Assembly: GCF_048128805.1 (NCBI RefSeq)
Contig: NC_136012.1
Span: 13,445,725 to 13,509,724 of the forward strand
Length of the DNA: 64,000 nucleotides
Reading direction: 5' to 3'
Origin: Centroberyx gerrardi
Taxonomy: Eukaryota; Chordata; Actinopteri; Beryciformes; Berycidae
The translations under genes and the position numbers were made by a program. Positions 53,229 to 64,000 of this stretch are shown here, in pieces. The notes under the pieces are model-generated. The model saw nothing but the letters and a program-made list of their open reading frames with translations. It was not told the DNA's origin and searched no databases. How positions within the stretch are numbered: position 1 is the first letter of the stretch; every line of letters starts with the position of its first letter.

Positions 53229-53482
53229 AATTTGCTTAACTGGTATGAATGTTACAAAGAAATTGCCAAAGCATTCAACAATACAACAGTGTAAATGATC
53301 AACAACAAAATATAAAAAAGATAACAAAGTTGCAAAAAAATTATGAAATAGTTGAAAAACTGTGATATTATTATATTATTATTATGAAAAGTGACTAATG
53401 GGAGTTAATAATAGAAACATACACATAACTACACATATACTATTGTGTAGTAGGAGGTTTAAAAGACAGTATGGCTTGGTTG

Positions 53483-53520
<38 letters not shown>

Positions 53521-56093
53521 GAGTAGTAAGCGGTGTGCAGTCATTGGGGGCTCCGGCTTCCTCGGCAGACACCTGGTGGAGAAGCTGTTGGGTCGGGGCT
53601 ATTCTGTGTCCGTGTTCGACATCCGCCAGAGCTACGAGCTTCCGGGTGTCACCTTCTACCAGGGAGACCTTTGCGACAAACAGGTATAGGCCCCTTCCTC
53701 TCTGCCTGCTGGGTGCACAGTCTGGACCTGTGACCTTTTTCATATAACGGCTTTTAAACTGTGCACTGCGAGACCTACATGTGTCCCTCTGCCCCAGGCT
53801 CTGCTGCCCGCCCTGAAGGACGTGTCCCTGGTGTTCCACTGTGCCTCTCCAGCCCCCGCCAGCGACGACCGCGGTCTGTTTCAGAGGGTCAACATCCAGG
53901 GCACACGCACCGTGATCCAGGCCTGCAGGGAGGCGGGAGTCCAGGTGGGGCAGCGTGAGGAATAGGGATGGGACAATATATCGAAATTCAATATATCGCA
54001 ATACAAAAATGTGACAATTTGTATCGTGGGACAGAAAAATGAATCGCAATATTAGCTCTCTCATTTTATTCTGCTATAGTAATCACAAATGAGACAGCTT
54101 GCCCATCACAATTTCACAAGCTCTCCATCGAAATTATATTATTTGCACTTTTTAATGACATTTTTAAATTGTTCATTGTAGCAAGCCAATGCCATTACTG
54201 GAAAGATTTGTTACTCAAAAAATAAACATAGCCCAATTCTACAGAGTCAGACTTTATTGTCACTGAACTTTGACTTATTACTTCGTATCGCGTATCGAAT
54301 CGTATCATGAGATAAGCATATCGTCCCATCCCTAGTGTGGAAGCAGCAACAGGATGAATCAGATAAAAGACTTTAATTTGATCTATGGTCATGATTTACT
54401 GTTTCAGAGTGAGGGTTGGGTTAGAGGCCATTGAAGTGTTTTAACTTTTTTTTATTTTTTTTTATTTTGCCAGAAACTGGTTCTGACTAGCAGTGCCAGT
54501 GTGGTGTTTGAGGGGACGGACATTAAGAACGGGAAAGAGGACCTGCCCTACGCCAAGAAGCCCATCGACTACTACACAGAGACCAAGATTGCACAAGAGA
54601 AGGTAGGAGACTGTTCACTCAAATAATTCATGGTGACTCAGGCCGGGATTTATGGGTAACTCATAAATCTTACTATGTCACATATTTTTTACAATGTGTT
54701 TTCAACTTAGGTTTATTGGTGTTAACAAGGGGCTCAGTGGATGGCACTGTTGTCTCAAAGATCACTTCCCAGCCCCGGCCCTTTCTGTGTGGAATTTGCA
54801 TATTCTCCCCTTTTGTTAGTGTGGGTTTCCTTTTGGTGCTCCAGTTTCCTCCCACATTTAAAAGACATGCAAATCAGGTGGATTGGAGACTCTAAATGTC
54901 CCATAGCTATGACTGTGAGGGAGTGGTTGTCTATCTGTGTCAGCCTTGTGATGGACTGTTGACCTGTCCAGGGTGTTTCACTGCCTTCCACCCAAACTGG
55001 TATAGGCTCTAGCTCCCCATGGCCCTGAAAAATGAATAAGTGGGTAAAGAAAATGAATAAATGGAGTTGTCTGTTTCCCTCTCCTCCAGAGATGAATATT
55101 TTATACTGCTGTTGTGTTTTAGTTGGTCCTGGAGGCATGTGACAAAGGGAAGGGTTTCCTCACGGTCGCCATCCGGCCTCATGGCATATTTGGTCCTCGG
55201 GACCCACAGCTGGTTCCTATCCTAGTGGACACGGCTCGGAGGGGCAAGATGAAGTTCATCATCGGGTGAGTCAGCAAGTCGTGCATAGAGAGCATGTTAG
55301 CTTCCAGTACAATTTTATTTTTTTCAGTTAACGTCCCTGTTGTTTTTATCTTTAGAACCTGAGCGTTCATTGGCATTTCTCTTTCTTTCCTTTCTGTGTG
55401 TATAGTGATGGGACCAATCTGGTGGATTTCACCTTTGTGGAGAATGTAGTTCATGGACATATCCTGGCCGCTGAGCGCCTGAGGCCAGACTCGCCCATAT
55501 GTGGCAAAGTGAGTGAGAATACAAACTAAAGCAAAGAGCCAGTTTCCTCTCTCCTTCCTCGGTCCTCTGCATGTTCCAACTGGTTTAGAAAATGTTGCCT
55601 TACTGGCTACATGTTTATCTATCCATCAGTCCTTCTCCAGGAACAGACTGACTATCTAATTGTGAATGTTTTTTCCACTACTCTATATGATGTACAAATT
55701 GCATTGGCCTTGCAAACTGAATTTCGGGTCAGTAAATTGTATCCTCCTCTTCTCTCCCAGCCATACCACATCACCAACGATGAGCCGATTCGCTTTTGGG
55801 ACTTCATGTCCGAGGTGTTGGCGGGTTTGGGATATGCTGCTCCTCGCTACCACCTCCCCTACATACTAGTGTACGGGCTGGCCATGCTGCTGTGGCTGCT
55901 GGCCCTGATCCTGCGCCCCCTGGTGGCCTTCAAACCCACCTTCACACCCATGAGAGTGGCCCTGGCCGGAACCCACCACTACTACAGCTGTGACCGCGCC
56001 AAGCAGGACATGGGCTATAAACCCATAGTCAGTCTGAAGGAGGGGATAGCCCGCACAGTGGAGAGCTACCCTCATCTCAGGCAGGGGGCTTGA
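53015..56093 (+). CDS. nsdhl: Sterol-4-alpha-carboxylate 3-dehydrogenase, decarboxylating (NSDHL)
   Basis: NSDHL oxidises and decarboxylates C4-carboxysterols in the C4-demethylation complex of cholesterol synthesis, at ER and lipid droplets. Coding exons: 53015-53035, 53522-53683, 53798-53944, 54474-54602, 55123-55265, 55406-55508, 55761-56093. They join in frame to 345 aa, versus 373 in human; the shortfall is N-terminal, where only MATRVRP precedes the core. The Rossmann motif GGSGFLG is at 16-22. The SDR catalytic pair YxxxK is Y144/K148 in DYYTETK, with the serine region SSASV around 115-119. [13 protein letters not shown] is intact. One membrane segment lies about 269-288. The 5' UTR exon ends CAG at 52811 before GTAAGT and is spliced to 52959. 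Introns carry (CT)n repeats, a MITE and a SINE. Confidence 0.96.
53155..53226. repeat. (CT)n microsatellite in nsdhl intron
   Basis: About 36 CT units after the short exon encoding MATRVRP. Confidence 0.97.
53486..53515 (+). repeat. nsdhl: (CT)n tract forming a splice polypyrimidine tract
   Basis: About 14 CT units end only six bases before the acceptor dinucleotide AG of the nsdhl exon that starts at 53522. The repeat itself supplies the polypyrimidine tract. Confidence 0.9.
53963..54334. mobile_element. Non-autonomous DNA transposon (MITE) in nsdhl intron
   Basis: The termini are TAGGGATGGGACAATAT and the inverse ATATCGTCCCATCCCTA. The interior has sub-terminal repeats of TATCG-type words and no coding capacity. 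This end sequence belongs to an abundant class of short fish elements, probably hAT-related. No target-site duplication was confidently seen. Confidence 0.85.
54728..55064 (+). mobile_element. tRNA-derived SINE (DANA/HE1-like) in nsdhl intron
   Basis: The order is: degenerate tRNA-like head (GGCTCAGTGGATGGCACTG), then CCTTTCTGTGTGGAATTTGC, TTCTCCCC, a GTGGGTTTCC..GGTGCTCCAGTTTCC block, GACATGCA, GGATTGGAGAC and GACCTGTCCAGGGTGT, ending in AATGAATAAATGGA. This modular order is typical of fish tRNA-derived SINEs. It is diverged and so old. It is not a functional tRNA gene. Confidence 0.85.
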
Positions 56094-56622
56094 TGGATGT
56101 GACGTAGCATGGAGATCAAGACTGTTCAGATCTGTGAGGCTGTGGACGTTTCTGTAATCACACTCATGCTCAGAGTGAGGCAATAAGTTGGAGTTCAGCT
56201 CAGATTTCAAGTCACACTGAAAGGACAAGCAGATTTTCAAACCCTTGTGTTTATTGTTCTATAATAGCTGTTTTTATGGATCTGTGTATATGAATAACCT
56301 CACTGTGCCTCTTTCCCATGGAAGTACTATTCTCACCAGCAGACGGCAGCAGACAGTCCTGGTTTTAGGCCCCCACGCACAGCTTATGTTAACTTAAATG
56401 ACCTTGTCATACACTGTGACAGCTGCCAGCTTTTAGAGATATCCTTGTTCCATTTTTTTTGTATATCTCTCTCTTGTGCTGTACATTCTGATGTTGCTGT
56501 TCATTTCCAAATGCTTTAATACATTCCTTTGGAAGTTGGTTCTCCTGATACTACTTTCATGAAAATGATTGTTGAAAAGGAAAATGTTTTGTTTCCATAT
56601 TCACAATTTCTGAACACAACTA

Positions 56623-57133
56623 TACACTCACCGAGCACTTCATCAGGAACACCTGTACACCTGCTTATTCATGCAAATATCCATTCAGACAATCACGTGG
56701 CAGCAGTGCAATGCATAAGATCATGCAGATACAGGTCAGCAGCTTTAGTTAACGTTCACATCAAGCATCAAAATGGGGAAAAAATTTGATCTCAGTGACT
56801 TTGACTGTGGCATGGTTGTTGGTGCCAAACGGGCTGCTTTGAGTATTTCTGAAACTGCTGATCTCCTGGGATTTTCACACACAACAGTCTCTAGAGTTTA
56901 TACAGAATGGTACAAAAAACCAGAGAATGGCCAGACTGGTTGGAGCTGACAGAAAGGCTTCAGTAACTCAGATAACCTCTTTATAACTGTGGTGAGCAGA
57001 AAAGCATCTCAGAATGCACGACACGTCCAACCTGGAGGCGTATGTCACTTTGGTAGCCGGTTGACACTGAGGTGAAAGCTGATACCTACCCAGTATTAGT
57101 AAGGTGTTCCTAATAAAGTGCTCGGTGAGTGTA
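56623..57133 (+). mobile_element. Tc1-like element, degenerate non-autonomous copy
   Basis: The left end CACTCACCGAGCACTTCATC..GGAACACCTGTACACC has an inverse at the right end (GGTGTTCCTAATAAAGTGCT followed by CGGTGAGTG), bounded by TA on both sides. At about 510 bp it is well under the length of an intact Tc1-like element (about 1.6 kb). It retains a piece of the transposase DNA-binding region. Confidence 0.9.
56773..56949 (+). pseudogene. Tc1-like transposase N-terminal HTH remnant
   Basis: A 58-codon open frame (MGKKFDLSDFDCGMVVGAKR to the stop at 56947-56949) matches the helix-turn-helix DNA-binding start of Tc1/mariner transposases: a DLS-type start, a GMVVGAK helix, and a second helix around SISETADLLGFSHTTVSRV. 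The frame stops before any DDE catalytic domain, which is absent from the element. It is a dead fragment. Confidence 0.75.
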
Positions 57134-57783
57134 TATCTCTACTCTGATATTGGAGTACCTGTGCCATTCTGGCATTAGATGCATGTATCGTCAGGTTGGC
57201 ATGTGTTCCCACGAGTTAGGCAAACTATGTTGCAACACTGTTCCGTGATTGTCGCAGAATACAATAATGGGATGGGCGATCAAAATGTACCCTAAGCTAC
57301 AATCCTCCCATTTCCACATTCCATCAGTCACTCTGTCATAGTGACGGTCATTTCTTGTCATTTCAAAAATAATTAGCTAAGTTATGTCACTGGAGTTGTA
57401 GAGATTGGAGTGCCTCCGTTTCAAAGAATTCATGTCAAATTTATTTAACTGGGACAGTCACTAGCAGTGACAGAGATCTGCCACTTTCAGCTGACGCGTG
57501 TTTGTCATTCCGCGTCTCGGTGTGGTGACACGGTGGGGGTTAAGTTCAGATACCTCGCATTCCCTCCTCAATACTGAGCCAGCGGCGCCCTTATGATTCA
57601 CTGCTAGAGTCAGAGTCACTGGGCAAGGCCGTCCAACTGGTTTCTCGCTCAGGGGAAAGAGAAAGAGGGATGAGGGCAGACAATAGATTTCAGAGTTTAC
57701 ACTTGCTAATGTGCTCACCGGAGTGAAACTTTGGCTCTCTGACTTGCCAATTTCCTCTTCCACCTCTCTCCACTCCTCCACCC

Positions 57784-57806
57784 CCTCTCTCTCTCTCTCT
57801 CTCTCT
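57784..57806. repeat. (CT)n microsatellite
   Basis: A short CT run in intergenic DNA. Confidence 0.85.
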
Positions 57807-58805
57807 GCGGAGACAAATGAATGTCTTTGATTGAGAGCTCAGACACGTGTGTCATGATGAATTTTCTAGACGTGTTGTGAAATCCATTCACTCACACCTC
57901 TTTTTGATTTGAAAAGGTTTGGTAAATATAAGCACAGCATGTGTGAGATTGTTTTTTCTAGAGAAACAGTGGTAGCCTGATTTCCACGCTGTGATATCAA
58001 ATAGTGCATAGTGTGGCCAATCATTCAGAAAGTGCATTTTGTTGCAATTTGCAACCCTTTTTGAAGGAATTGGTGGACAAGTGTACAGACTGTCATTTTG
58101 TGTGTCACACTCACATATACACACACACACACACAGACAGTGAGCTAACATTTTGTTAATCTCAGGCCTACTTCTGCTTTTCTACCTGTTTGCATTATGT
58201 GCTACAAAAGGTTAGCTGACGTTTAAAATCATAAAGTCATAACTGGCTTTAACCTTTTATTACCTTTTAGAAATATGGTCATCAAGACAAGACATGTTTT
58301 AATGACTTTTAATGGCAGTGGTTTGAGTTAGTTTGTCCCCAGGGTTTGAAAGAAAGGTTAAACTCTTAGTAGAGAAACAAATGGAAGCACTCTAATTTGC
58401 TTTGCCTCTGAGGAATATTTTGAAAGTAGAATTGAATGTGTTCCCTGTCTTGGAAAATGCTCGGATTTGCTTTTATATTACATTTATTGATGTCTGGTCC
58501 TCTGTTATTGTTTATCTTAGCGCAGGTTGTGTGTCTTATTTACTCTTGATCTCATTTTAATGATGTGCGCATCCTGGGTTTTCGTGCCCAGTGAGCATGA
58601 GAGGAGCTTTCCCACAGGAGATGTTGCAGTGAGTCAGTTCGTTTATGTATGCCATGCTGTGCACCCGCTCGCCCCTCTCTTGTCTTTGTCTCGCTCTTTC
58701 TCAGAGTCGCTTGTCAGCCTACTGTATGGCAGGTATGTGCTTGCTCACTCCTGTGAACAAAGCACTGATGTAGTAAACAAAAATCAGTTCTTAGCAACCT
58801 CAATT

Positions 58806-58808
<3 letters not shown>

Positions 58809-58836
<28 letters not shown>
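58809..58836. repeat. (CA)n microsatellite
   Basis: About 14 CA units in intergenic DNA upstream of znf185. Confidence 0.9.
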
Positions 58837-59764
58837 GGCAGACAAACACACTGCTCCACCCCACACCTACCTTCCTTGACTGGCTGGGCTTGTTAGTGCT
58901 CACGCCCGTACCTGTTCGCTTGCTCAGGGAGGGAGACACCTGTCAGACAGAGCAGACTTTCTCCCAGCTCACACCAGCCACAATCTGTAGCACATACTGT
59001 CACAGACTGTTCAGCTCTCAACTCACCTGGGTGGAAGTTTCTCTGCTGGAGACCGTCTGGACATTTAGTGAAAGTAGCCTGGGTAGGTACTTCTGACTCT
59101 CTGAGCTATTTACAGCATGATTTAGCAAAAAATGGCATACTTTCTGTTCTTAACCTCAGCAATTGGAAGCTGTAAAAACAGACAGCCTGAAAATGATCAG
59201 TCATGCTTTGTTGTTGCCTTTGTTAACAGGAGATCTGTGGATGTCACACTGTTTGCCGACTCACTCATTTCTCTGGGTGTTTCCTTGTCATATTTGCTCA
59301 CCAGTAGGGTTGTCTTTCCTGCTCCTCGCTTGCCTTAATAGTATTATTCTTCATTAATCATTTATTGTGTGGACTGATGTGTGTAACCTAGGAAAAACTA
59401 TGGTTTCTGTGCCCTCAGCGTATTTATTCTGTCACCGGCGTTCAGGACAATATCCTCCAGAGATATTGTGGCAACATGTTTTCAGAAGGAGTGAATCCAC
59501 CGCCCGAGGAGTTGTTACAACTTCTATTTGCATTCTGAATTTGGCAGCACTCCACGGTTTTGCATAAGCTCTAGTCGGCGTTTACTTTCAGATAAGGGGA
59601 GACTCGTCAGTGTTTCATTAGTGTTTTCCCCTTTCTTCCCAAGTCCCCCGGGGAAATGTGTTTGCCTGTGCGCAGTCCATTTTTGACTGTAAATAACCAA
59701 GGGGTCAGCTAATTTGGATATGTGGAAAAGGAAGCAATTTTTGCCCAATCTCACAAAGCATTGT

Positions 59765-59799
59765 CTGTGTGTGTGTGTGTGTGTATGTTTTGTGTGCGT

Positions 59800-59842
<43 letters not shown>
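59765..59842. repeat. Inverted (TG)n...(CA)n microsatellite
   Basis: TG repeats at 59765-59784 are followed after about 17 bases by CA repeats at 59802-59842. A single strand can fold into a TG:CA hairpin. Confidence 0.9.
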
Positions 59843-59845
<3 letters not shown>

Positions 59846-60160
59846 GGGTGCGCGTTTGTGTCCATCCATCCATATTTGGGCAACAGCAGTATTTTTTAGA
59901 AAGTGGTTGGACAGGATCATCTGCATGTCTAAAGGATGAGACTGAGGAATGCTTAACAGAGCACATGTCCCTTACTGGGAACATAGGGTGGGAACAACCA
60001 CTCTGAGTTTGATTGGCATAATGAATTGCTATTTGGTGTTATAATGATGCAATTTCTTTGAGACGGATCCCTCTAATTTGTATGTGGTTCCTGTATTTTT
60101 CTCAGGCAGCCTGTAAGGGAAACAGAGGACAGAGAGGAGAGAGAAACTTCCAGAACAATC

Positions 60161-63100
60161 ATGTCAAACGGTGAGCAGGCTGATCTGAATCTGAAACAAT
60201 GTGTTTCCTCCCATAAAGGCAGGGGGGCATGAAAGGGAGTGTCTCTGTTCCAGGCTGATGACTGCAGATACCATCATGAATTCTTTTGTATTCTCATTTG
60301 CTCTGATTTGATACAAAGTGTCATGGTTGATCATTGAGTATATGCCAACCGAAACCAGGGTGCACATCTTGAATGCTGGGTAATGGGATGTCAGTACGAT
60401 ATGATGCCGCCTGTGTGCAAAATATATGGTGTGTGACATGCATGTGTTTGTGTGTCAGAGGGGGACAGAGCGACTGTGTTCCGTACCACCAAGGTCCGGA
60501 CCAAGCTGAAGGGAGACTGCAGCTGGATGCAGCAGCGCAGCGATCCTGAGCCTGAGCCCCAGGAGGAGAAACCATGGTAAGAGCACCACAATATGCACAA
60601 CACTTCCATCTTCCACGTGTATACATGGGGTGACATCCAAATTATCCCATTCCTCAGTTATCTGAATATGCCATACCGAGTCTTCCTTCCTGTGTGTCCA
60701 TGCAGGGTAGCAGAGGTGAGAGCCAGGCGTTTGAACGGAGCCCCTACTGAGACCAGCCCGGTGTCTTCCCCCACCACACCCACTCCTCCACCAGACAAAC
60801 CTGCCACAGAAAGGTAAACACTGGTTTCATTATAAATGATCCTGCAAGCACTTTCAAATAACCCACAAAATGTCACAGTGCTGATAACGAGTCTCTGTTC
60901 TGTGTTTAGAGCACCGACCTCAGGATACCTGATCAGGTAAAAACAACTTACTTTTTAAATGATCAAAACCTCAATCTAGAGGGGTTTTTTCAGTGTACAA
61001 ATTATGGCTACACACCGATTGTTCTGTTGATGGAAAATAATTTCCTAACTGAAAGACCCCATGGATACTCAAAGCACAGTGCCATTGTGTTTACTGACAA
61101 CACAAGAGTAAACAAAACCTTTACAACTTCAAAAACACTGAAAACTCCAATACTGCCAGTTCCTGTTTCAAAGATTTAGTCAGTCAGTTTGAGAGTAAAA
61201 CAAAAGTTGAGGGCACTAAGCGGAATTATACCTGAAATTTTGGAATTAAGCCATTACTTACTAATTACATATATAGAATAACTTGATTAAATAACCTTTT
61301 TTTTCAGAGGTGTTTTCACTAAAACAGACAACAAGCCTGCTTCGTCCTCAACATCTAACGGCATCAGGTCAAGAGCTTCTCTTACATGCATTAGCAGAGA
61401 TATTACCATTAAAAAAATAGGCATTTGATCGACCTCTGAGATTCCTAATTTAATATAATCTCTATTTTTTGCATCTATTTACAGTGGGACAGCAAACTAC
61501 ACCAAGAAGCCTTCAGAGAGCTACAAGAGAATGTGAGTGAATAGAGGGGATTCACGGATAAATTGCTGGCATGAAATTGAGGATGTATTTCCCCGAGGTG
61601 TTTATGTGTGTTTCTGTTCCTTAGAGCCCCTCACACTGTGAGGCCCGGTTCAGAGAGCCCGGTCCAGACAGAGGGCCAGCTCAGCCCCGAGGAGCAGGAC
61701 AGACGGTGAGACCTTCCCCGCCCAGAGAAAACTGTTAACACCATCCCATTTGAAACTCAAACCCACAGAAAAGAGATCACATTAACATACTAATGAGTCA
61801 TTTTGCAGGACGGAGGCAGCCAGCAATGTTCTGAAGAGATCTGCAGTCAGACAACGGTCCTATGTCTTTTCTGCTGCTAAGAAATATGAGTATGTATATG
61901 TCTTCTATCACTCTCCTATTGCTCATCTTACCATTCAGCTTGTTTCTGAAATACTTCAATATTGAAAGCAGTAAGTTGCATATCAAAAACATAAAATATT
62001 CACATATCACAGTTGGAATGTGGTTGGAAGGTATAAATGGTTGGCTTTTATGGAAGTATTTGTGAACGCTGTGTGTGTCCAAAACCTCCAGCTCTACAGA
62101 AACAGCACCTGACACTTCACCGGTCAACAGCAGTCCATCATTTGTGGCTAAAAGGTAAATGCCGCCTCTCATGGCTCTGACCCTCAGGCCAAAAAAAAAT
62201 GACATGTGAGTCCGAGCACACGATCAAATGTAGCGTCTGTGTGTCTGTTTTTGTGTGTGTACATGTGTGCTTGATGTACAAATGTGCTCAACAGGGTGGA
62301 GATTACTGATGATGATGAGAGCGCTGAGACTCCAGCAGCTGCCAGCAGCCCGCTCCCCTCCTCCTCCACCCCTCCCATCCCTGCCACATCACCTGCCGCT
62401 GTGCCGGAGCCCAAACCACGGGCAAGGTAAGTCCCACTGCTTTTGGGCCATGTGTCTGTTTCCAGTCTCATATGCAGCAAATCATTTCGTTTTGTCAGGA
62501 TTCCTTCCATTTCTCTGTGTCTGTGTGTTTTACAGAGTGCAAACCAGCATCAAGACAACCGTTGACGTCAGCGCTGATGAGCCAGTGGCTCCAACAGTAG
62601 AGGAAACCGCTCCAGAGCCTGCGAAGGAAGTTCCCCCTCTCGTCTCCCTCAAGGAGGACACACCAGCGGTCGCACCAGAGAAAAACCCCTTTGAACACAT
62701 GAAACCAGGCTGCACAAAGGTGGCCACTCCGCTCCCTGTACTTCTCCCCGAGTATGTTGGAGAAGTCTGCAGAGACCCGGAACCTTGTGACTTCGGGGTT
62801 TCTGGGAAAGATGACGCCCCTCTGCAGGAACCTATCCCAGTATCACCTGCCCCAGTGTCTCCTACCCCTGTATCTCAGGCCCCAGTATCTCCTGCCCCTG
62901 TACCACCTGCCCCAGTATCTGCTGCCCCTGTATGTCAGGCCCCAGTATCTCCTGCCCCAGCATCTCCTGCCCCAGCATCTCCTGCCCCAATATCTCCTGC
63001 CCCAGCATCTCCTGCCCCAGCATCTCCTGCCCCAGAGTCACCTGTCCCAGTGTCTCCTGTCCCAGTGTCTCCTGTCCCAGTGTCTGCTGTCACCGAGGAC

Positions 63101-63896
63101 ACAGTGAAGACAGACCCTGAACCAGAGCCGTCTTCAAACCAGAGGTCAGACATATACTATAATATATAATTCTGCGATAATGAGCTCATCAAAATCAGGG
63201 CAAGAGTCAATCACCAGCATGATGTTTGCCCAAATATTCTCACCATGTTTGAATATCACCATGTTCAAACAAAGGATTAAACTTGGCCTTGCTCTCAGAT
63301 GGTTTGTTTGTCAGTGGACTGTATTCCTATGGCATGTTTGCTCGTTCTTTGAGTATGTATGATGGAGCGCTGCGTTGGAATGTCACGTGTTTGTTCTCCA
63401 TCTATCTTCACAGCTCCAGTGCCGACACGCTTGCCGCCTTGTCCGACACTCTCATTTCTTTCAGCACGAGTTCCAACAGGTATTAGCGAGAAAAGATAAA
63501 AGCAGCAATCAATATAGAAATGGTGTTAATTAAGTATTGCGTTTGACTATTGTGATATTTGATTTATGTTTTTATTCACCTCTCTTTGACAGTCTATTGG
63601 ACACTCAGGAGGAGAATGATGTGTCTGACCCTATTGCACTGGTCCCAGACAGGTAGACATTTTGATTAGGTCACAAATTACACAGTTTAAAAGCTATAAA
63701 CATCAGTGCAATGTCAGCCTGTTTATGCCCTATCCACCCTCTTTGCTAGTGCCATGTTATTGTAGCTCTGCAACGATCCCTCCAGCTCAATACACCATCA
63801 AATGCTAACAGTTTATGCCTCCTCTAGCTTTAAGGATGATGAGCCAGCTCTGGCAGAGGAAGAAGAAGGCCCAGTGGACAGTCACATAGAGGACAG
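60161..63896 (+). CDS. znf185: Zinc finger protein 185-like (actin-associated, LIM), C-terminus beyond window
   Basis: ZNF185 is a LIM-domain protein that associates with F-actin. Coding exons seen: 60161-60170, 60459-60576, 60706-60813, 60910-60936, 61308-61367, 61485-61532, 61625-61705, 61809-61889, 62092-62154, 62295-62426, 62536-63144, 63414-63479, 63593-63652, 63828-63896. They make about 510 in-frame codons, open at the right edge. Landmarks follow human ZNF185 order: [13 protein letters not shown] near the N-terminus, [41 protein letters not shown] then FSAAKKYE, and [12 protein letters not shown]. The large exon 11 holds a proline-rich pentapeptide repeat. The diagnostic C-terminal LIM domain is not in view. 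It sits next to nsdhl, as in human Xq28. The ATG at 60161 encodes MSN and is followed by a phase-1 junction; every later junction is phase 2. Confidence 0.88.
62831..63085 (+). repeat. znf185: Coding 15-bp minisatellite (PAPVS pentapeptide x17)
   Basis: Seventeen consecutive 15-bp units (consensus CCTGCCCCAGTATCT), in frame within znf185 exon 11. They encode variants of P-A-P-V-S: early units [15 protein letters not shown]; middle units PAPAS; final units PVPVS. Every unit keeps the 5-codon register, so length changes do not break the frame. Confidence 0.95.
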
Positions 63897-64000
63897 GTAT
63901 GAAACCAGAGACTTCCTCATTCATGTCATAGCAGAGACGGCAAGTAAACAGCTCATGGCAAACTGCCATTGTGTTTACTTCAAAGCAACCTCAAAATAAC

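Larger units (their letters stand above)
57134..60160. other. nsdhl-znf185 intergenic region and znf185 5' UTR
   Basis: No coding exon was recognised. Simple repeats: CT at 57784-57806, CA at 58809-58836, TG/CA at 59765-59842. An acceptor CTCAG ending at 60105 precedes the znf185 ATG exon, so a non-coding first exon should lie upstream. GGGTAGGT near 59081-59088 is one candidate donor but is not supported by anything else. Confidence 0.45.

Noticed and set aside
53459-54064. 201-codon minus-strand frame over nsdhl exons
   Set aside because: Antisense shadow of nsdhl exons plus MITE and CT repeat.
54728-54790. tRNA gene
   Set aside because: The tRNA-like block is the degenerate head of a SINE; no intact cloverleaf.
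58527-59096. 189-codon open frame before znf185
   Set aside because: It crosses a CA microsatellite, has no similarity or helix pattern, and is likely chance.
62754-63107. [14 protein letters not shown] open frame in znf185 exon 11
   Set aside because: It is the alternative frame of the 15-bp repeat; the true frame continues through all znf185 exons.

Overview
The window is vertebrate nuclear DNA, almost certainly from a teleost fish. Its genes have short GT-AG introns. CA/GT and GA/CT microsatellites are abundant. The dispersed repeats include fish-type Tc1-like elements, a DANA/HE1-like SINE and a fold-back element that starts with TAGGGATGGGAC. No prokaryotic operons, rRNA genes, CRISPR arrays or autonomous transposons were seen.

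Layout, left to right. (1) 1-1146: one exon, minus strand, of an FHDC-family formin, with a polyproline FH1 tract followed by the start of FH2; the gene runs off the left edge. (2) 1.15-23.4 kb: about 22 kb with no recognisable gene, holding microsatellites, a purine minisatellite, a tandem duplication and transposon relics. (3) 23.5-40.1 kb: complete ogt (O-GlcNAc transferase), plus strand, 22 coding exons, 1048 aa. (4) 40.5-45.0 kb: complete gcna/acrc (SprT-like germ-cell protease), plus strand, 12 coding exons, 624 aa. (5) 46.1-47.7 kb: a three-exon orphan class A GPCR, plus strand, 305 aa. (6) 49.1-51.2 kb: centrin (cetn2), minus strand, 174 aa. (7) 52.7-56.1 kb: nsdhl, plus strand, 345 aa, head-to-head with cetn2. 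(8) 60.1 kb to the right edge: znf185-like, plus strand, 14 coding exons in view, with its C-terminal LIM domain beyond the window.

These are ordinary conserved housekeeping or cell-biology genes, not a single pathway: nutrient-sensing glycosylation (ogt), DNA-protein crosslink and germline genome protection (gcna), centriole function (cetn2), cholesterol synthesis (nsdhl) and an actin-associated LIM protein (znf185). In human, OGT-GCNA lie at Xq13 and CETN2-NSDHL-ZNF185 at Xq28; here the two blocks are contiguous, with only the GPCR between them. I joined exons by hand using splice consensus, reading phase and remembered human orthologues. All phases close without a frameshift.

I found no clearly new biological system. 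The best leads are: ogt intron 4 as a candidate detained intron; a 10-codon alternative acceptor in ogt; a repeated exon-pair architecture with SUMO-interaction-like motifs in gcna; an all-phase-2 exon structure plus a 17-unit pentapeptide repeat in znf185; a (CT)n microsatellite serving as the polypyrimidine tract of an nsdhl acceptor; and several fold-back elements, including two adjacent perfect palindromes upstream of the GPCR.
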